The notes beneath the pieces are model-generated. The model ran no database searches, was not told the origin of the DNA, and saw only the letters and a program-made list of their open reading frames with translations. Below are positions 21,428-26,468 of a stretch of DNA of 26,468 nt, piece after piece; the first letter of the stretch is position 1; every line of letters begins with the position of its first letter. This DNA is from an uncultured Prevotellaceae bacterium (lineage in GTDB: Bacteria; Bacteroidota; Bacteroidia; Bacteroidales; Muribaculaceae): positions 1-26,468 of the forward strand of contig CAMFSS010000006.1 of NCBI GenBank assembly GCA_945983195.1. Reading direction: 5' to 3'. The position numbers were made by a program, and so were the translations under genes.

Positions 21428-23038
21428 TTAGTAGCCAATGTTCTGCTTAAAGTCGGGCTGTGATGCAATCACGTTGCTCGGAATCGGGAACAAATTCATA
21501 TACTCAGGGAAGTCGGCGCCTTCAGCCTCACCATATTTCCAGCTCCAGTTGTAGCCCTTGCAGAACTTGCCGAAGCGGACGAGGTCGGTGCGGCGAACAT
21601 TCTCCCAGTAAAGCTCACGGCAACGCTCGTCGAGAATGTTGTCGAGAGTGAGGTCGATTGCTGTGTAGGCGGGAATACCTGCACGCTCACGTACATAGTT
21701 GATATACTGAAGACCCTTTGTAGTGTCGGCTTTGCCGCGAAGGGCACACTCGGTGTACATCAAGTAAACATCAGCAAGACGGATAAGCGGAAGGTCGGTA
21801 TTCGGGTACTTGGTGATTTCGCCCACCTTCATTTTGTTGGGAGCTGCTTCGTCGCGGAGAAGATTGGTGAACTTAACCACAGCATAGCCGTCGGTGAACT
21901 CAGAGAACTTGGTGTTCTCCTTCTTGAAGCCCTTGTCTTCTTTCACCCACATCGACCAGCGAACGTCCTGGGGAGCGGCAGCAAACTTGTCGGAGAACTC
22001 AGGAGTGGCGTGCATACAGCCCCACTGCTGGTTCAAGCCGTAGTCTTCGCAGTTCATGTAGGCATTTCCGTCGTCGACAGTCTTGTAGGCAGCAGCGCAG
22101 AGGAATGTAGTACCGCCGTAGGGCTGGGTCTGATTGGCATCGTAGGCGATACCCCAGAGGATTTCGTTGGTGTCGCCACCGCCGGGCATGTACACGTCGT
22201 TGTCGCCGCAGAAGAGCCAGAGGTAGTTGTTGACAAGACCTGTGCCCTGGAAGCCAGAACCTTTGTGGCGTGCGATGATGTTCTCACAGTGCTGTGCGCA
22301 CTTGTCGTAGGCCGGAGTGCCGGTGAACACTTCAGCGTTGAGGTAAAGGCGTGCGAGCAGAGCCTCGGCACCGTCCTTGCCAACGCGGCCATACTTGGGA
22401 GCCTCGTCGCCCATCTTGTCGATGATATCGAGAAGCTCAGCCTCGAGCCACTCAGTAAGCTCTTTGCGGGTCTTCTGCTTTGGAGCAGTACCCGGAGCGT
22501 CAGCCTCAGTTACGAAGCCGCCCATGCCGAAGAGGTCGATGATATTGTAGTAGCTCATTGCACGGAGAGTGCGTGCTTCGAGAGCCATTCCGGCAAACTG
22601 CTCATTGTTGCCAACGAGGCGGAGGAAGTCGTTGCAGATTGCGATGTGCACATACATACGGCTGTAAGTACCGAAGATGTTGGCATTACCCTTACTCCAA
22701 GTGTTGGTAACGAGGTCGAAAACACCCTCATCAGCCCAAATCCACTTCGACTCGTCGGTAGAGAACTCATTGAGCATGTAGATAGCGCGGGTGTACTGGC
22801 TTGTACCGCCGTCGAGACCCGAAATGTCGGAAGCTCCATCAGGACCGTACTGACCCGAAACAGCCATGCCCGAGTAGCACTTAGCAAGCACTGCCTCATA
22901 TTGCTCGGGAGTGAGGTTACCGGCAGTGATAGTATTCGGGTCGTTAGGCATAAGGTCCAAATCGCCTACGCAGGAAGTAGCACCGAGTGCCATGGCTGCG
23001 CATAAAACCGAAAATATTTTTGTCTTATATGATTTCAT
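21428..23038 (-). CDS. susD: RagB/SusD family nutrient-binding outer-membrane lipoprotein
   Basis: 536 aa. The lipoprotein signal ends LGATSC with Cys23, followed by VGDLDLMPNDPN. Early helices (LTPEQYEAVLAKCYSGM) and the TPR-like helices of the SusD fold are seen. The usual C-terminal part is also present, with LIRLADVYLMYTECALR, YINYVRERAGIPAY, ILDERCRELYWENVRRTDL and a final LFPIPSNVI. SusD caps the SusC channel at the cell surface and takes part in glycan capture. It lies 38 nt after susC and is complete. Confidence 0.96.
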   Translation of the reverse strand: MKSYKTKIFSVLCAAMALGATSCVGDLDLMPNDPNTITAGNLTPEQYEAVLAKCYSGMAVSGQYGPDGASDISGLDGGTSQYTRAIYMLNEFSTDESKWIWADEGVFDLVTNTWSKGNANIFGTYSRMYVHIAICNDFLRLVGNNEQFAGMALEARTLRAMSYYNIIDLFGMGGFVTEADAPGTAPKQKTRKELTEWLEAELLDIIDKMGDEAPKYGRVGKDGAEALLARLYLNAEVFTGTPAYDKCAQHCENIIARHKGSGFQGTGLVNNYLWLFCGDNDVYMPGGGDTNEILWGIAYDANQTQPYGGTTFLCAAAYKTVDDGNAYMNCEDYGLNQQWGCMHATPEFSDKFAAAPQDVRWSMWVKEDKGFKKENTKFSEFTDGYAVVKFTNLLRDEAAPNKMKVGEITKYPNTDLPLIRLADVYLMYTECALRGKADTTKGLQYINYVRERAGIPAYTAIDLTLDNILDERCRELYWENVRRTDLVRFGKFCKGYNWSWKYGEAEGADFPEYMNLFPIPSNVIASQPDFKQNIGY

Positions 23039-23076
23039 TTCTATAATTTCATTTTATGTGTGAAACACCTCAACTA

Positions 23077-26000
23077 TTAGAAAGTAGCTACTACGCCAAG
23101 AGTACCGGTGATAGAGCGAGGATAAACGTCGCGGTCGATACCGTCGTAGTTTTCAGGGTCAAGACCTTTGTACTTTGTAATCACGAAAGGATTCTGCACT
23201 GCACCGTACACGCGGAGGCGGAGCTGGTTTTTGAACAAGCCGGGCCAAGTGTAGCCGAGTGTGATGTTGTCGCAGCGGAGGAAGCTTGCATTGCGCAGCC
23301 AGTAGTCGCTCTTCTGGATACCTACAGAAGCGTTCTTGGTACCTGTGAAGTAAGCGCCACCAGCGTCGATAAGGTTGTTGATCTTATCGTTCTTGTAGCA
23401 GTTGTCGATGTTAGAGTTACCTGCGATAGCGTCGGCATAAACGTAGTTGCCGATGTTGGCGCGGAGTGAGAAACCGAAGTCCCAGTTCTTCCAGTTGAAG
23501 TTAGAGCCAAGGGTCATAGTCACCTTCGGGTCTTTGCTGTGGCGGATGCGGCGGTCGTCGTCGTTGATTACGCCGTCACCGTTCTGGTCAACGTAAACGC
23601 CCTCAATCGGCTCGCCGTCCTTGTTGTAAGCCTGCTCGAAGAGGAAGAAAGAGAATGCGGGATATCCAACAGCGTGAACTTGGCAAGTACCGCCGGTACC
23701 GGCTGAGATGCCACCGGTCTCAATGTAAGAGCCGTCGTTGTTGAGCTTGGTAATCTCGTTCTTGTTGTAAGCCACGTTGTAGTTCACTGTCCAAGTGAAG
23801 TCCTTGGTAACAATCGGGCGTGCTGTGATAGAGAACTCAATACCCTTGTTCTCAAGAGTACCGATGTTCTGGTTCATCATGTTTGTAGTAGCCGAACCAA
23901 CGGGCACGGTAACGAAGCTCAAGAGGTCTTTCGACTTGCGGAAGTAGTAGTCGACGCTTGCAGTGATGCGGTTGTTGAGGAATGCGAAGTCGAATCCGGC
24001 GTTCCAAGTAGTAGTCTCCTCCCACTTGATGTTGGGGTCGTAACCGGCAGGATAGAGAGTGCTGATGTAGTTTGAAGTAGAACCCCAAGGATAGTTAGAT
24101 CCAGAAACCGACTGAATGTAGGTAGCGAGGTAAGGATAGTAGCTGTCGCCGATATCCTGCTGACCTGTGATACCCCAGCCTAAGCGGAGCTTCCACTCGT
24201 TCATCACGTCTTTCACACTCTTCATCCAAGGCTCGTCGGTGATTTTCCAACCGAGTGCCACTGATGGGAATACACCCCAGCGGTTATCCTTGCTGAAACG
24301 CGAAGAAGCATCGCCGCGGACAGTAGCAGTGAGGAGGTAGCGGCCACAGAGAGTGTAGTTCAAGCGGCCGAAGAATGAGAGGAGCTGGAGGTGCGATGCC
24401 CACTTGGTAGTAGCAGGATTGGTCCAGGTAGTTCCAATGCGCTGAGTGCCCTCACCGATGTTGTATATATTCGAGTAAGTGCCATTATCGTAGGTGATGC
24501 GGTCGACAACTTCATCGAGGCCTGTAATTTCGTTTTTGACGGTCTTCGTGCCCTTTGCAACAGTGAAGCCATTTGTGGTGAACTCAGTACCGTTGTTCCA
24601 ACCGTCGCGATAGAAACGCTGCCAAGAGTAACCGGCTGTTACGTCGAAGTTCGACTTGATAGCCTCAACTTCCTTCTTGTAGTTCATGTAGAAGTCGAGA
24701 AGAGTGTTGCTCTTGAACTGCTCAATGTGCTGATAAGCACCAGCACCGTCGTTGTGGTAGCTGTCCCAAGCTGTAGGAGAGTTTGCAGCGAGATAGTTGT
24801 TCTCCTTCGACTTGCTCACGTCGTAACCGAGGTTGAGGTTGAAGTGGAGGTCGGGGAGCCATTTCAGAGCGTAGTCGATCTGGAGGTTACCGTTGCTGCG
24901 GAGCACAGTAGCCTTGTCGTCGCGGTCGCTTGCAACGGCGATTGGGTTGTTCACACCGTTCACGTTGAAAGCAGCACCGTTCATCTGCGAGTAGTATCCG
25001 TTCCACAGGGTGTAGCCCTTAAGCGAACCGTCGCCCATGATGTCGTTGTGGTAGATAGGAGCCGACGGGTCCATAGTCACAGCACCGCTCACAGCACCAT
25101 TGTTAGAGAACTGGTTCTTTACCCAGTAGCCCTTAGCGTTGGCATTAATTTTGAGGCGACCCTCAAGGAACTCAGGAGTAAGAGTGAAACCAACGGTTGC
25201 ACGGTCCATCTTAGAGTTGATAAGGATACCATTGTTGTTGGTGTAAGTGACAGCAACACGATAAGGAAGGAGTCCTACGGTACCACCTATGCTGAGGTTG
25301 TAGTCGTGCGAGAAAGTAGTGCGGAGCACTTCGTCCTGCCAGTTGGTGCTTAGCTTGCCATATTTGGCAATGTTGTTGTTGATAAGCTCCACAGGCTTGC
25401 TGTCTTCACCGAAGTTGCCCTTCAGAATGTTGAGGAGAGCGTCGGTTGAGAGCGACTCGTAGGTCTTGCGAGCCGACTCCACCTTGAAGTTGGCAGAGAA
25501 GTTTACTTGAGGTTTGCCCGACTTACCCTTCTTAGTGGTGATGATGATCACACCATTTGATGCACGCGAACCGTAGATGGCGGTAGCCGAAGCATCCTTG
25601 AGGATAGTCATGTTCTCGATATTGTCAGGAGCAATCATTGAGAGGGCGTTGCCCATACCCTGAACTCCGGTGTTGTCCAAAGGCACACCGTCGATAACGA
25701 TAAGCGGGTCGTTGCTTGCGTTGAGTGACGAACCACCACGCACGCGGATAGTACCTCCACCTTCAGGACCGCCGGCAGCGGTAACAACTACACCGGGAGC
25801 CTGACCAACGAGAAGGTCCTGAGCCGAAGTAGCAAGACCGGCCTGAATTTCGCTCGGCTTCACGGTGTTGACCGAACCGGTAGCGTCGTTTTTCTTTACA
25901 GTACCGTAACCGATGGCAACAACCTCATCGAGGACGAGGGAATTCTCCTTCATCACAATCTTGAGAGTTGTCTGTCCGTTTACGGGAACGTTCTGGGTGT

Positions 26001-26232
26001 CGTAACCCACGTAAGAAACCACGAGAGTGGCTTTTGAATCAACGGTAAGCTGGAACTTTCCGTCGAAATCAGTTGCGGCACCTGCTGTTGTACCTTGCGG
26101 TATAACACTCGCACCGATAAGGGGCTCACCGGTACCATCGACAACCGTACCTTGTACGGTAATCTTCTGCGCTAAAGCAGGAAAGGCAAGACATAATGCA
26201 AATAGCATCACAATCCATGCTTTCCGATTCAT
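23077..26232 (-). CDS. susC: SusC/RagA family TonB-dependent outer-membrane transporter
   Basis: 1051 aa from ATG 26232. An upstream ATG at 26253 would add 7 residues, but the signal peptide reads naturally from MNRKAWIVMLFALCLAFP to LAQ. The order is a carboxypeptidase-D-like regulatory domain (about 25-100, GTVVDGTGEPLIGASV), a TonB-box-like segment (VLDEVVAIGYGTV), a plug (LLVGQAPGVVV, IRVRGGSSLNASNDPLIVID), the SusC signature (ILKDASATAIYGSRASNGVI), and then a long beta-barrel ending RSITGTLGVVATF. It imports oligosaccharides captured with SusD, using TonB-ExbBD energy. Complete, first gene of the operon. Confidence 0.97.
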   Translation of the reverse strand: MNRKAWIVMLFALCLAFPALAQKITVQGTVVDGTGEPLIGASVIPQGTTAGAATDFDGKFQLTVDSKATLVVSYVGYDTQNVPVNGQTTLKIVMKENSLVLDEVVAIGYGTVKKNDATGSVNTVKPSEIQAGLATSAQDLLVGQAPGVVVTAAGGPEGGGTIRVRGGSSLNASNDPLIVIDGVPLDNTGVQGMGNALSMIAPDNIENMTILKDASATAIYGSRASNGVIIITTKKGKSGKPQVNFSANFKVESARKTYESLSTDALLNILKGNFGEDSKPVELINNNIAKYGKLSTNWQDEVLRTTFSHDYNLSIGGTVGLLPYRVAVTYTNNNGILINSKMDRATVGFTLTPEFLEGRLKINANAKGYWVKNQFSNNGAVSGAVTMDPSAPIYHNDIMGDGSLKGYTLWNGYYSQMNGAAFNVNGVNNPIAVASDRDDKATVLRSNGNLQIDYALKWLPDLHFNLNLGYDVSKSKENNYLAANSPTAWDSYHNDGAGAYQHIEQFKSNTLLDFYMNYKKEVEAIKSNFDVTAGYSWQRFYRDGWNNGTEFTTNGFTVAKGTKTVKNEITGLDEVVDRITYDNGTYSNIYNIGEGTQRIGTTWTNPATTKWASHLQLLSFFGRLNYTLCGRYLLTATVRGDASSRFSKDNRWGVFPSVALGWKITDEPWMKSVKDVMNEWKLRLGWGITGQQDIGDSYYPYLATYIQSVSGSNYPWGSTSNYISTLYPAGYDPNIKWEETTTWNAGFDFAFLNNRITASVDYYFRKSKDLLSFVTVPVGSATTNMMNQNIGTLENKGIEFSITARPIVTKDFTWTVNYNVAYNKNEITKLNNDGSYIETGGISAGTGGTCQVHAVGYPAFSFFLFEQAYNKDGEPIEGVYVDQNGDGVINDDDRRIRHSKDPKVTMTLGSNFNWKNWDFGFSLRANIGNYVYADAIAGNSNIDNCYKNDKINNLIDAGGAYFTGTKNASVGIQKSDYWLRNASFLRCDNITLGYTWPGLFKNQLRLRVYGAVQNPFVITKYKGLDPENYDGIDRDVYPRSITGTLGVVATF

Positions 26233-26253
26233 CTGAAAACAAATGTCCTTCAT

Positions 26254-26468
26254 GCAAGAATGTTTTTAGTTTTACATTTGGGTTTATATTACAATTAATT
26301 ATTTAAAAAAATCATAAGTATTGCGATACAGCGCTACCGTTATCACTGCATTACACATCGGGGCGGGAACCGCCTAACCCATAAAAGAAAGATAGGAAAC
26401 TACACGGAAACGAGCCTAAGTAGTCAGTTTTCACGGACATGAATCGTTATCTATCAATCATAGGTAAG
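26254..26468. other. Upstream region of susC, no gene seen
   Basis: 215 nt without a convincing ORF. On the minus strand TATCTTTC (26394-26387) is one base off the -7 consensus and has no clear -33, as expected for an activator-dependent sus promoter. Between it and susC is a hairpin GGCGG-GAA-CCGCC at 26362-26374 and a long A/T-rich leader. The regulator gene is outside the window. Confidence 0.5.

Overview
The window looks like a chromosome segment of a gut Bacteroidales, most likely a Muribaculaceae (S24-7) relative. The reasons are a SusC/SusD/SusE/SusF cluster, a DUF4831-like lipid-free exported protein, an AAA/DUF4143 ATPase, Bacteroidetes-type promoters (TTG or TTTG, about 20 nt, then TAnnTTTG) and weak Shine-Dalgarno sites. 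The family assignment is inference from style and gene content. No rRNA, insertion sequence or CRISPR array was seen.

Left part (1-5912): the tail of an unidentified gene, an S66 LD-carboxypeptidase, lysS, gpsA and pgi, all on the + strand. Then comes a 350-nt intergenic stretch rich in hairpins, a tRNA-Gln(TTG) with its own promoter and terminator, and a second copy of a palindromic element that also lies upstream of the tRNA.

Middle left (5914-9567): a minus-strand operon of ABC ATPase, ABC permease, a probable 22-residue membrane peptide and a short GntR (YtrA-type) regulator. It has a good promoter, and an inverted repeat at its start site resembles the YtrA operator. Divergent from it is an AT-richer AAA/DUF4143 ATPase gene. 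Its promoter region carries three 18-bp repeat units at a 32-33 bp period.

Middle (9743-13356): dnaX, then about 1.1 kb that could be taken for empty. It holds a self-contained minus-strand transcription unit with promoter, two paralogous small proteins of 36 and 46 aa, GC-rich palindromes between them and a UUCG-loop terminator. Next is a minus-strand TPR membrane protein with its own terminator.

Right of centre (13649-18604): + strand housekeeping genes, namely the bifunctional NAD(P)HX repair enzyme nnr, the DUF4831 protein, a hotdog thioesterase, the peroxiredoxin bcp, and recA with a 39-residue N-terminal extension. A strong bidirectional terminator follows.

Right end (18647-26253): a minus-strand polysaccharide utilisation operon in the order susC, susD, susE, susF. 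SusC is the TonB-dependent outer-membrane channel and SusD its lid. SusE and SusF are surface glycan-binding lipoproteins. No glycosidase or regulator is in the window. By analogy with the B. thetaiotaomicron Sus system an alpha-glucan is a plausible ligand, but this is not proven by sequence. The last 215 nt are the SusC upstream region.

The features most worth a second look are the repeat-plus-ATPase module (8275-9567), the small-protein transcription unit (11642-12403), the micropeptide in the ABC operon (6275-6343), the paired palindromic elements around tRNA-Gln, and a 9-nt tandem repeat that follows two separate genes.
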